A stretch of 37,845 nt of DNA from Syntrophaceae bacterium CG2_30_58_14 (GTDB taxonomy: Bacteria; Desulfobacterota; Syntrophia; Syntrophales; UBA5619). Below, piece after piece: positions 1 to 7,479 of the stretch (positions within the stretch are counted from its first letter, which is position 1; every line of letters starts with the position of its first letter). The notes beneath the pieces are model-generated. The model made no database searches and had not been told where the DNA came from. It worked only from the letters and a program-made list of their open reading frames with translations. The translations under genes and the position numbers were made by a program. The DNA is taken from contig MNZQ01000087.1 of the NCBI GenBank assembly GCA_001873745.1, positions 1-37,845 on the forward strand, read 5' to 3'.

Positions 1-240
1 GGTTAAATCATCCCGGTTATTTCCCAGCATGCTGTGATAAGTAGCCCGTTTGATAATGTTGCTGACCTGGATCGCATTGCTGACGGCATCTTCCCGAAAA
101 AGGGAGGTCAGGAAATAGATGTTGACATAGATAACAATCCCGAAAGAAAGAATCAGCAAGAAAATCAGTAAAACAAAGAACTTTACCCCGATAGAATGGC
201 CAATACGAACCATGCGATTAAACATCATCGGATATCTCAT
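1..240 (-). CDS. N-terminus of a membrane sensor protein (histidine-kinase-like), truncated by the window edge
   Basis: The reverse complement of 1-240 is an open frame starting ATG: MRYPMMFNRMVRIGHSIGVKFFVLLIFLLILSFGIVIYVNIYFLTSLFREDAVSNAIQVSNIIKRATYHSMLGNNRDDLT. One TM helix is followed by a NIIKRATYxSML segment typical of periplasmic sensor regions. The ORF is not in the supplied track because it runs off the edge. Confidence 0.6.
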   Translation of the reverse strand, partial: MRYPMMFNRMVRIGHSIGVKFFVLLIFLLILSFGIVIYVNIYFLTSLFREDAVSNAIQVSNIIKRATYHSMLGNNRDDLT

Positions 241-517
241 AACTTGTGAGCTAAAGTAACGTTGCCGTGACATTACATCCGCTGAAACCCTTGTTCACTC
301 GAAATGAAAAAACAAAAAATCAGTCTATTTTTTAATAGGATAAATCAGTTTCAAACTAATTACAAGAGATATTTGTTTGAAGAGATCATAAATCGTGATA
401 GAAGACGAACCACTGCGCTGGTCGGGTCGTTTGAAGAGATCAAGAATAGCCCAACATCCGGCAATCATCGTTGTTATACGAGGAAAAACATCTGCGCAGA
501 TTCAGGATATTTAAGAA

Positions 518-724
518 ATGCACTGTAGGATTCATCCTGTTCGGGAGGCCTTGGCCGTCTGTCAGAAGCACGAAACAGGCTTTTGCAGGGAGTGTTGCGA
601 ATGTCTGAATATCGATCATTGTTGTGAATGCATGGACCCAAAGTTATACTGCAAATTCAGAAGCCAGTGTGTGATCTGGGAAATGTCTCGCGACCGGAGG
701 AAGAAAGACGCGCGGGACGGGTAG
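518..724 (+). CDS. small Cys-rich (putative zinc/metal-binding, B-box-like) protein
   Basis: 68 aa with 11 Cys (MHCRIHPVREALAVCQKHETGFCRECCECLNIDHCCECMDPKLYCKFRSQC...). It lies just upstream of, and co-directional with, the CooC-like gene. Confidence 0.6.
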   Translation: MHCRIHPVREALAVCQKHETGFCRECCECLNIDHCCECMDPKLYCKFRSQCVIWEMSRDRRKKDARDG

Positions 725-774
725 GAAGAACGGTGTTTTTTGCCCTTCTCCACGGGGCGGGGAGGAAATCGGAT

Positions 775-1515
775 ATGAAGCTTGCGATTGCGGGAAAAGG
801 CGGGGTAGGGAAAACATCGCTGACGGTCTGGATCGGCGATTATCTGGCCCGTCAGGGGGAAGAGGTCTGGCTCCTCGATGCGGATACGGCGCTTTCCCTG
901 GGGCAGGCGCTCGGCCTTTCGGAAAACGACATTCCTTTGCCTCTGATCCAGGAAAAGGAACTGATTCGAGAACGGGTCGGGGAAGGATTCATCCATTTAA
1001 ATCCCGCTGTTGAAGACCTGCCGGAACGACTTTCCAAAAGGGTGGGCAATCTCAAACTGCTGGTGATGGGTACCATTGCCGGCGCCGGAGGCGGTTGCGC
1101 CTGTTCGCCGAACGCCCTGGTCAAGGCATTGCTCGCCCACCTGATCATGGAAAATCGGCAATGGGTGATCGTGGATCTGGAGGCTGGCGTGGAACATCTG
1201 GGACGCGGCACCGTCCAGTCTGTGGATGGGCTCGTCGTCGTGAGCGAGCCCAGCATGAGAAGCCTGCAGACGGCCTCCCGCATCAGTGTGCTGGCCCGGG
1301 AAATGGGACTCCCCCGTCAGGCGTTGATCATCAATCGCGCCCCCGACGATTTCCGCTTGCCGGATATGGAAGGTCTCCCTCCGTTGACAGCAACCATTCC
1401 ACTCCTGCCCTCCCTTGCGTCCCGGCAGCTTGCATCCTCTTCCGTGCTTGATCTTGCGGAGCGGGAACAGCTCGATCGGATTGCCGCCAAGATTATCTCC
1501 GCTTTAAAGTCTTGA
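775..1515 (+). CDS. cooC: CooC-like P-loop ATPase (CO dehydrogenase nickel-insertion accessory protein family, MinD/ParA-like)
   Basis: Deviant Walker A MKLAIAGKGGVGKTSLTVWIGDYLARQG, a DADTALSLGQALG segment, and a central CxC motif (GGGCACSPNALVKALL) as in CooC. The start is reassigned from 628 to ATG 775, where homology begins. Confidence 0.8.
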   Translation: MKLAIAGKGGVGKTSLTVWIGDYLARQGEEVWLLDADTALSLGQALGLSENDIPLPLIQEKELIRERVGEGFIHLNPAVEDLPERLSKRVGNLKLLVMGTIAGAGGGCACSPNALVKALLAHLIMENRQWVIVDLEAGVEHLGRGTVQSVDGLVVVSEPSMRSLQTASRISVLAREMGLPRQALIINRAPDDFRLPDMEGLPPLTATIPLLPSLASRQLASSSVLDLAEREQLDRIAAKIISALKS

Positions 1516-1588
1516 CGGCTTCGGAATCAAGGGATACGGCCTCTGTCTCTTTTCCGCAATATCGGGACGGCCTTTGCCGATATTTTTC

Positions 1589-1616
1589 TTGACAAAATCG
1601 GTAAAAAATTTATTAT
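1589..1616 (+). promoter_or_regulatory. sigma70-type promoter (TTGACA-N16-TATTAT)
   Basis: TTGACA at 1589-1594, TATTAT at 1611-1616, 16-nt spacer, upstream of the multiheme cytochrome. Confidence 0.6.
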
Positions 1617-1645
1617 GCCTCCGCGTTGATGATCTCTCTTGTTCG

Positions 1646-3325
1646 ATGCGGAGTATTATGCCGATTCTTGTCATCATCTTTCTGATCCTGAGTTCCCCCG
1701 TCTGGGCCGCCGTCCCATCGGACGAATGTCTCAATTGCCACGAAGATTTCAAAAAAAGGACCTTTCACAAAAGCATTGCCTGTACGGACTGCCACATCGG
1801 CATCAAAGAGATCCCTCACGAGGAGAAACTCGCACGTCCCGCATGCAATGCCTGCCACAAAAAGACCGTTGAGCGCTACGCGGCCGGCATCCACAAATCC
1901 AAGGGCCTTGCCTGCAATCAATGCCATCAGATCCATGGGGAAAAAAAGGGAACGGGGGCGGATTGCGCTTCCTGTCACCCCAACGTCGCCCACAAGGCGC
2001 TGCCTTCCAAGGCCAAACACCTTGCCACGCTGAATTGTGTCGCCTGCCACGGCAAACTGGATAAAAGCGGGATTACGGCGACGGTTACGCTGCCCAAGGG
2101 GGCGACCCTGGAGAGGAAGGTTGTTGACCGGGATGGCAACGGTTTTGCCGACCCGGCCGAGTGGCATGCCTTTGAGGCCCTGCTTGATCAGAAGTTTAAG
2201 GGCTATAAGCTGGAGAAGCAATACTGGGCCTATGGCGATCACCACGAGATCATGCCCAAGGCCGCAGACTGCGGCGAGTGTCATGAGAAAAGGACCCGCT
2301 TTGCCAGCGCGGTGGGAAGGATCACCGACGTGACGAGCTACAGCGTACAGGTCACGCCCTCGGTTTTCATCCCTGAATTCCCGTCCCTCCGCGAGTTCCC
2401 CAAGACCGTGCACGGACAGAAAGGGGTCCGGTGCACCGACTGCCACACTTCCCAGGAAAAGATCACCGACAAGGTCTGCGTTCGCTGCCACGAGCAGGCC
2501 TATCATACCTATGAAGAATCCATTCATGCCAAGAAGGGGGCCACCTCCTGCACCGATTGCCATAACCCTCACTTGATCAAGGCGTATAAGGAGTTCAACG
2601 CCAAGGAACGGATCGCGATCTGCTCCCGCTGCCACAAGGACTACATCACCCGGCACGAATGGCTGCCAAACACCACGCTCCATTTCGACTACCTCGAGTG
2701 TACGACCTGCCATAGCCCGGGCTCGGAAAAGAGCATGGTCTTCTTCTTTGCGGATAAAAAGGGTAATAAGAAAAACACTCTGCAATACGAAGCTCTCGAA
2801 CGGGTCTTCGGCCAAGACGTACATCTCAAGTCGGTCATTAACGCCTACGCGGAGAACATGGTCAAGGGCGAAGAGATCGGCCGTTTCGTCGTTGACCTGA
2901 AGAAAAAGATGGGGAAAGGGATCTTCATCGATGCGGAAATAATCGTTACGAAGGTGCATCACGACTACTCGGTCACGAGGCTCAAGGAGAGGAACTGCGT
3001 CACCTGTCACTCGCCCCAGGCCCATTTCTACAATTCCATGTACCTTATTCTGCCTGAAAAGGACCGGCACATCTATGTCCCGGTCAAAGGCACGCTGCTC
3101 TCCGCCTACCCGATCGGAATGGCGTTGGATATCTACCTCCTCGGGGAAGAAAAAATCACGAAGGACGACATCTACGCCCTGCTCGACAAAGCGCCGGGGG
3201 GGGCAATCGCTTACGCCAAGAGCCTCGGTTTCAAGTTGATCGACCTTGTCGGGGTGATCCTGGTGATCCTGGTGATTCTCTCGCTCCTGGCGCACGCGCT
3301 GCTGCGGATACTGGTGAAACGATGA
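1646..3325 (+). CDS. 13-heme cytochrome c with signal peptide and C-terminal membrane anchor
   Basis: I counted 13 CXXCH motifs (CLNCH, CTDCH, CNACH, CNQCH, CASCH, CVACH, CGECH, CTDCH, CVRCH, CTDCH, CSRCH, CTTCH, CVTCH). N-terminal signal MRSIMPILVIIFLILSSPVWA; C-terminal TM LIDLVGVILVILVILSLLAHALL. The ORF opens at 1574 but the upstream promoter favours ATG 1646 or 1658. Confidence 0.85.
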   Translation: MRSIMPILVIIFLILSSPVWAAVPSDECLNCHEDFKKRTFHKSIACTDCHIGIKEIPHEEKLARPACNACHKKTVERYAAGIHKSKGLACNQCHQIHGEKKGTGADCASCHPNVAHKALPSKAKHLATLNCVACHGKLDKSGITATVTLPKGATLERKVVDRDGNGFADPAEWHAFEALLDQKFKGYKLEKQYWAYGDHHEIMPKAADCGECHEKRTRFASAVGRITDVTSYSVQVTPSVFIPEFPSLREFPKTVHGQKGVRCTDCHTSQEKITDKVCVRCHEQAYHTYEESIHAKKGATSCTDCHNPHLIKAYKEFNAKERIAICSRCHKDYITRHEWLPNTTLHFDYLECTTCHSPGSEKSMVFFFADKKGNKKNTLQYEALERVFGQDVHLKSVINAYAENMVKGEEIGRFVVDLKKKMGKGIFIDAEIIVTKVHHDYSVTRLKERNCVTCHSPQAHFYNSMYLILPEKDRHIYVPVKGTLLSAYPIGMALDIYLLGEEKITKDDIYALLDKAPGGAIAYAKSLGFKLIDLVGVILVILVILSLLAHALLRILVKR

Positions 3326-3978
3326 AAAAGGTTTTCCTCCATACGCTGACCATCCGAATATGGCACTGGATCAATGCGCTGATCGTCATCGCGCTGATGA
3401 TTACCGGCATCCAGCTCCGGGCGCCAGGGATCGAAGGGATCGCCCGCAAGATGGCCGTCTGGATCCCCGAATACAGTATGGCCGTCCTGATCCATAAGTA
3501 CATCGGTTATGCGATGGCCCTCTCCTTCCTCTTCTGGTTGATCTATATCATTGCGAGCGGCAGCTTCCGGACCCATTACATCCTGCGACCGGCGGATCTC
3601 CCAACCTTGGTGAAGCAGGCACTCTACTACATCTTTGGCGTATTCCAGGGGAGTGAAAATCCTTTTACTCCCACTGCGGAAGGGAAGTTCAACCCTTTGC
3701 AGAAGATCGCCTACGGCTCGGTCATGCTCGTGATTACCCCATTGATTGTCGTCACGGGCATCCTCTTCAGCGACATCTTCCTCTTCCGCGGCGTGATCGA
3801 CTGGCTGGGCGGAATCCGACTGCTCGATGCGCTGCATGTTTTGGCAAGCTACCTGTTTCTGTTAAATTTGATTGTCCATCTGTACATGTGTACGATGGGA
3901 CACCACATCTTCGACCATGTCAAGGCCATGATCCTGGGCTTTGAAGAGATGCCGGACGAGTCCCCTTTGAACCATTGA
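3322..3978 (+). CDS. b-type cytochrome membrane subunit (cytochrome b561 / Ni-Fe hydrogenase cytochrome b-like)
   Basis: 218 aa, multiple TM helices, HTLTIRIWHWINALIVIALMITG opening, His residues within TM segments; starts on an ATGA overlap with the upstream cytochrome stop. Confidence 0.75.
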   Translation: MKKVFLHTLTIRIWHWINALIVIALMITGIQLRAPGIEGIARKMAVWIPEYSMAVLIHKYIGYAMALSFLFWLIYIIASGSFRTHYILRPADLPTLVKQALYYIFGVFQGSENPFTPTAEGKFNPLQKIAYGSVMLVITPLIVVTGILFSDIFLFRGVIDWLGGIRLLDALHVLASYLFLLNLIVHLYMCTMGHHIFDHVKAMILGFEEMPDESPLNH

Positions 3979-4146
3979 GCCCTCTCTTTTACGCCCCCCA
4001 ATCCCGCCTGCCGGCGAAATTGAAAATCGGCGCTATCGGTTTCTTGACCGGCATTCGGGCCCCGAACCACCATCGATTGTCTCAAACTTAATTGTAATTT
4101 TACGGCTAATGATTTATAAGCGCACGATATATCGAAGGGATGGAAG

Positions 4147-4587
4147 ATGAGGGTGCTGGGGTTGGATTATGGCGATCGGAGGATCGGCGTTGCAATCTGC
4201 GACGAGCTGGGGATGACCGCCCAAGGGGTCGCCACCGTCGTCCGGAAGAACCGCGATGCGGATCTCGCGGCGATCGCCGGGTTCGTCGAGCGCTTCGGGG
4301 TCGAAAGGATCGTTATCGGTTATCCGCTCCGCCTCGACGGCAGCGAGGGAATCCAGTGCGATAAGGTCAACCGGTTCGCCCGGCGGCTGGAGGCCCGTTT
4401 GTCCATGCCCGTGATCCGCCGGGATGAAACCCTCTCCACCCAAGAGGCGGAAGAACTCCTCCGAGAAACCGGCGTGCGCCGGGAGAAGAAAAGGGCGGTC
4501 GTCGACCGGCTGGCCGCCTGCATTATCCTTCAAGGCTATCTCGATGCCCTGGCCGATGAAGGGGGAAACGGACGGACCGCCCCATGA
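4147..4587 (+). CDS. ruvX: putative Holliday junction resolvase RuvX/YqgF
   Basis: MRVLGLDYGDRRIGVAICDELGMTAQG N-terminus, VIGYPLRLDGSEG motif, and DRLAACIILQGYLD near the C-terminus. Confidence 0.9.
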   Translation: MRVLGLDYGDRRIGVAICDELGMTAQGVATVVRKNRDADLAAIAGFVERFGVERIVIGYPLRLDGSEGIQCDKVNRFARRLEARLSMPVIRRDETLSTQEAEELLRETGVRREKKRAVVDRLAACIILQGYLDALADEGGNGRTAP

Positions 4588-5636
4588 ACATGCCCGCATG
4601 GATTAAAAAGAGACTGGGAATAACATGGGATCCTCGGCGAAAGAGGGCGCTCCTGTTGCTTCTGGTCCTTTTCCTGACCGGAGCGGCTTTCTACCGTTAC
4701 GCAACAACCCCTGTCCATTCCATCACCATCGCCCGGACGGTCGATATTCCGAAGGGATCCGGTTTCTTCCGGATTACGGAGATTCTCGACCATGCCGGCT
4801 TGGTACATAATCGTCCTTTCTTCTGGGTGCTGGCCCTGGGTAAAAAGGCAGCGAGACACATCCGGGCGGGTGAATATGAACTCAACGGCGCCATGTCGCC
4901 TTCGGCGATCCTCGATAAACTGGTCCGGGGGGAGATCAAGGTTTATCCGGTGACGCTGCCCGAGGACATCACCGTGACCGATGTGGCCCGGCGACTTTCC
5001 GCCTTTAAACTGGTCAATGAAAAGGAATTCATGACGTTGGCGACCGACCGCTCTTTTCTGGCCTCTCTCGACATCGAGGCCGACAGCATCGAGGGATACC
5101 TCTACCCCGACACCTACCGGTTCGACCGCTCCATGACGATCAAAGAAATCATCCGGATCCTTGTTGGGCAGTTCTGGAGGAAAGTGACGCCGGAGATGCG
5201 GAAGCGCGCACAGGAGATCGGCCTGACACTCCCCCAGTGGGTGACCCTTGCCTCGATCATCGGCAAGGAATCTGGAAACAGCGCCGAAAAACCGCTGATC
5301 TCCGCCGTCTTTCACAACCGTCTGGAAAGGGGAATGAAACTGCAGAGCGACCCGACGGCCATCTACAACTTACAACAGGAAGGCGGTCACGTGAAAACCG
5401 TCCTGCTGAGACACCTGAAATCGGACACGCCCCACAACACCTATCGGATCAGCGGGCTGCCGCCGAGTCCCATCGCCAACCCCGGCATCGATTCCCTTCG
5501 GGCAGCCCTCTACCCCGCCAAAGTCGATTACCTCTACTTTGTGGCCAAGAACGACGGGTCACACCGGTTTTCCAACAACCTCGCCAGCCACAACCAGGCC
5601 GTTTTAAAATACCAGATTAACAGGCAAAAAAAGTAA
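4584..5636 (+). CDS. mltG: endolytic murein transglycosylase MltG (YceG)
   Basis: 350 aa; VTLPEDITVTDVARRL, EGYLYPDTYRF, LASIIGKESGNSAEKPLISAVFHNRLERGMKLQSDPTAIY, SPIANPGIDSLRAALYP signatures. Confidence 0.92.
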   Translation: MNMPAWIKKRLGITWDPRRKRALLLLLVLFLTGAAFYRYATTPVHSITIARTVDIPKGSGFFRITEILDHAGLVHNRPFFWVLALGKKAARHIRAGEYELNGAMSPSAILDKLVRGEIKVYPVTLPEDITVTDVARRLSAFKLVNEKEFMTLATDRSFLASLDIEADSIEGYLYPDTYRFDRSMTIKEIIRILVGQFWRKVTPEMRKRAQEIGLTLPQWVTLASIIGKESGNSAEKPLISAVFHNRLERGMKLQSDPTAIYNLQQEGGHVKTVLLRHLKSDTPHNTYRISGLPPSPIANPGIDSLRAALYPAKVDYLYFVAKNDGSHRFSNNLASHNQAVLKYQINRQKK

Positions 5637-5645
5637 AAATATTTC

Positions 5646-5674
5646 TTGACAAAGGCAAAATCCTCCTCTATCTT
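5646..5674 (+). promoter_or_regulatory. sigma70-type promoter of mraZ / dcw cluster (TTGACA-N17-TATCTT)
   Basis: TTGACA 5646-5651, TATCTT 5669-5674, 17-nt spacer. Confidence 0.65.
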
Positions 5675-5680
5675 AAGCCA

Positions 5681-5710
5681 AAAGTGGGGCAAAGTGGATT
5701 ATTGTGGAGG
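5681..5710 (+). promoter_or_regulatory. tandem MraZ-box-like repeats (3 x 10 bp)
   Basis: AAAGTGGGGC / AAAGTGGATT / ATTGTGGAGG in exact 10-bp register just upstream of mraZ. They resemble described MraZ sites (repeated AAAGTG / TGGG units with ~10-bp periodicity). Confidence 0.65.
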
Positions 5711-5721
5711 AAAAGCCTTCA

Positions 5722-6168
5722 ATGTCCGTCTTCAGGGGGCAGTATTACCACACCATCGACGACAAAGGGAGAGTCATTTTCCCTTCGCGACTCCGTGAGG
5801 TATTCGCCGAGAAATACGACAACCGTCTCGTTATTACGAACTGGGACGGCTATCTGATGATTTTTCCTTACGATGAGTGGCGCATCATCGAGGAAAAGGT
5901 CTCTCACCAATCCCTGCTGCGGAAAGAGGTCCGCGCGTTTCAGCGGTTTTTCATGTCCGGGGCGGTTGATTGCACCCTGGATGGCCAGGGAAGGATCCTC
6001 ATCCCCCCAAATCTCCGAGAATTTGCGAAGTTGGAAAAGGAGATTGTCCTCGCCGGCATGATCAAGGTGATCGAGATCTGGGGCAAGGAGAGGTTCGAAG
6101 CCGAGATGAAAAAAAGTGGGGACAACCTGGACGGCTTCAGCGACTATATGGCGGATCTCGGGATATAG
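5722..6168 (+). CDS. mraZ: transcriptional regulator MraZ
   Basis: [28 protein letters not shown]...; second domain [32 protein letters not shown] 5722 is preferred over GTG 5704. Confidence 0.93.
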   Translation: MSVFRGQYYHTIDDKGRVIFPSRLREVFAEKYDNRLVITNWDGYLMIFPYDEWRIIEEKVSHQSLLRKEVRAFQRFFMSGAVDCTLDGQGRILIPPNLREFAKLEKEIVLAGMIKVIEIWGKERFEAEMKKSGDNLDGFSDYMADLGI

Positions 6169-6217
6169 AAGACCCCCAAACGGGCGGCTCCCGAATTCGT
6201 TGCGAAAGCGCCACGAG

Positions 6218-7171
6218 ATGGACGTCTTCCACAAACCGGTTTTGGTTGCAGAGGTTATGGCATCCCTTCAATGCCGAACCGGGGCCGTCTATCTGGATGG
6301 CACGGTGGGGGGCGGGGGACACGCCTTTGAAATCTTGCAAAAGTCGGCGCCGAACGGCCGACTGATCGGCATCGACACCGATGCGGAGGCGCTCCGGGAA
6401 GCGAAGAGGCGTCTGGCGCCTTTCGGCGACCGGGCGCTCCTGTTGAAGGGAAATTTCGCCGCGATGGAAACCATTCTGGCCGGGATGAACATCGGGAAGG
6501 TGGAGGGAATCCTCCTCGATCTGGGGGTTTCCTTCCATCAATTAGACACGGCGGAACGGGGCTTCAGCTTCGCGCTGAATGCCCCTCTGGACATGCGGAT
6601 GGACCAGGAGGACCATGGTCCCTGCGCGTACGATCTCATCCACACCCTGTCCCGGGACGAATTGGAAAAAATCATCCGGAATTACGGGGAGGAGAGAATG
6701 GCGGGAAGAATCGCCCGGGCCATTGCGGAGAGGCGGGCTCATTCTCCCATCCGAACGACGGCCGATCTCGCCGGAATTGTGGCCGGGGCATTGCCCAGGG
6801 CCCGGGGACCCGCACGGATCCACCCGGCCACCCGGACCTTCCAGGCCCTCCGAATCGCCGTCAACGACGAACTCGCCAGCCTGCGGCAGGCTTTGGCGGA
6901 CGGAATGGGGCGTCTCCATGATGGCGGGCGCTTCTGTGTGATCTCTTTCCATTCGCTGGAAGACCGAATCGTGAAGAACGCCTTCCACGCGGAAGAGAAA
7001 GGTTGCATCTGCCCTTCCGATCTTCCCCTCTGCGCCTGCGGTCGGAAACCGACAATGAAGGTCCTGACACGGAAACCGGTGGTTCCCGGCGAGGCAGAGG
7101 TTCACGACAACCCGCGGGCCAGAAGCGCAAAGCTGAGAGTCGCAGAGAGGATCGGATCATGCAGGCCGTAG
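6218..7171 (+). CDS. rsmH: 16S rRNA (cytosine1402-N4)-methyltransferase RsmH (MraW)
   Basis: HKPVLVAEVMASL, DGTVGGGGHAFEIL, LDLGVSFHQLDTAERGFSF, DMRMD, NDELASLRQAL, VISFHSLEDRIVKN. Start reassigned from 6116 to ATG 6218. Confidence 0.95.
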   Translation: MDVFHKPVLVAEVMASLQCRTGAVYLDGTVGGGGHAFEILQKSAPNGRLIGIDTDAEALREAKRRLAPFGDRALLLKGNFAAMETILAGMNIGKVEGILLDLGVSFHQLDTAERGFSFALNAPLDMRMDQEDHGPCAYDLIHTLSRDELEKIIRNYGEERMAGRIARAIAERRAHSPIRTTADLAGIVAGALPRARGPARIHPATRTFQALRIAVNDELASLRQALADGMGRLHDGGRFCVISFHSLEDRIVKNAFHAEEKGCICPSDLPLCACGRKPTMKVLTRKPVVPGEAEVHDNPRARSAKLRVAERIGSCRP

Positions 7172-7479
7172 AGGTTCTCAAACAGACGGTTCGCCCGCAG
7201 GAGGATGCGTCCGGCCGCATCGGATATTCGACCTGGATCTTCATCGCCTCCGTGCTGATGGCGGTCGCCCTCCTCTATGTATGGAGCCATATCCACATGA
7301 CGGAGTTGGAGTACCAGATCGCCCGGGAACTGAGCAGCCGGGAACAGATCACGGAAGAGCAGACGAAGCTGAAGGTCGAACTCGCCACGCTGAAATCACC
7401 CCAACGGATCGAAACCATCGCCCGGGAAAGACTGCAGATGACGTATCCGGAAAGGGAACAGGTGATCATGCTGAAATGA
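7159..7479 (+). CDS. ftsL: cell division protein FtsL
   Basis: Small bitopic protein between rsmH and ftsI: one TM (WIFIASVLMAVALLYVWSHI) and a coiled coil ending LKSPQRIETIARERLQMTYPEREQVI. Confidence 0.8.
   Translation: MQAVEVLKQTVRPQEDASGRIGYSTWIFIASVLMAVALLYVWSHIHMTELEYQIARELSSREQITEEQTKLKVELATLKSPQRIETIARERLQMTYPEREQVIMLK

Noticed and set aside
304-528. 74-aa ORF upstream of the Cys-rich gene
   Set aside because: No homology signal, contains non-coding direct repeats and overlaps the better-supported 518-724 ORF.
1613-3295. 560-aa minus-strand ORF opposite the multiheme cytochrome
   Set aside because: Composition is that of an antisense shadow ORF in GC-rich coding DNA; the + strand has 13 CXXCH motifs.
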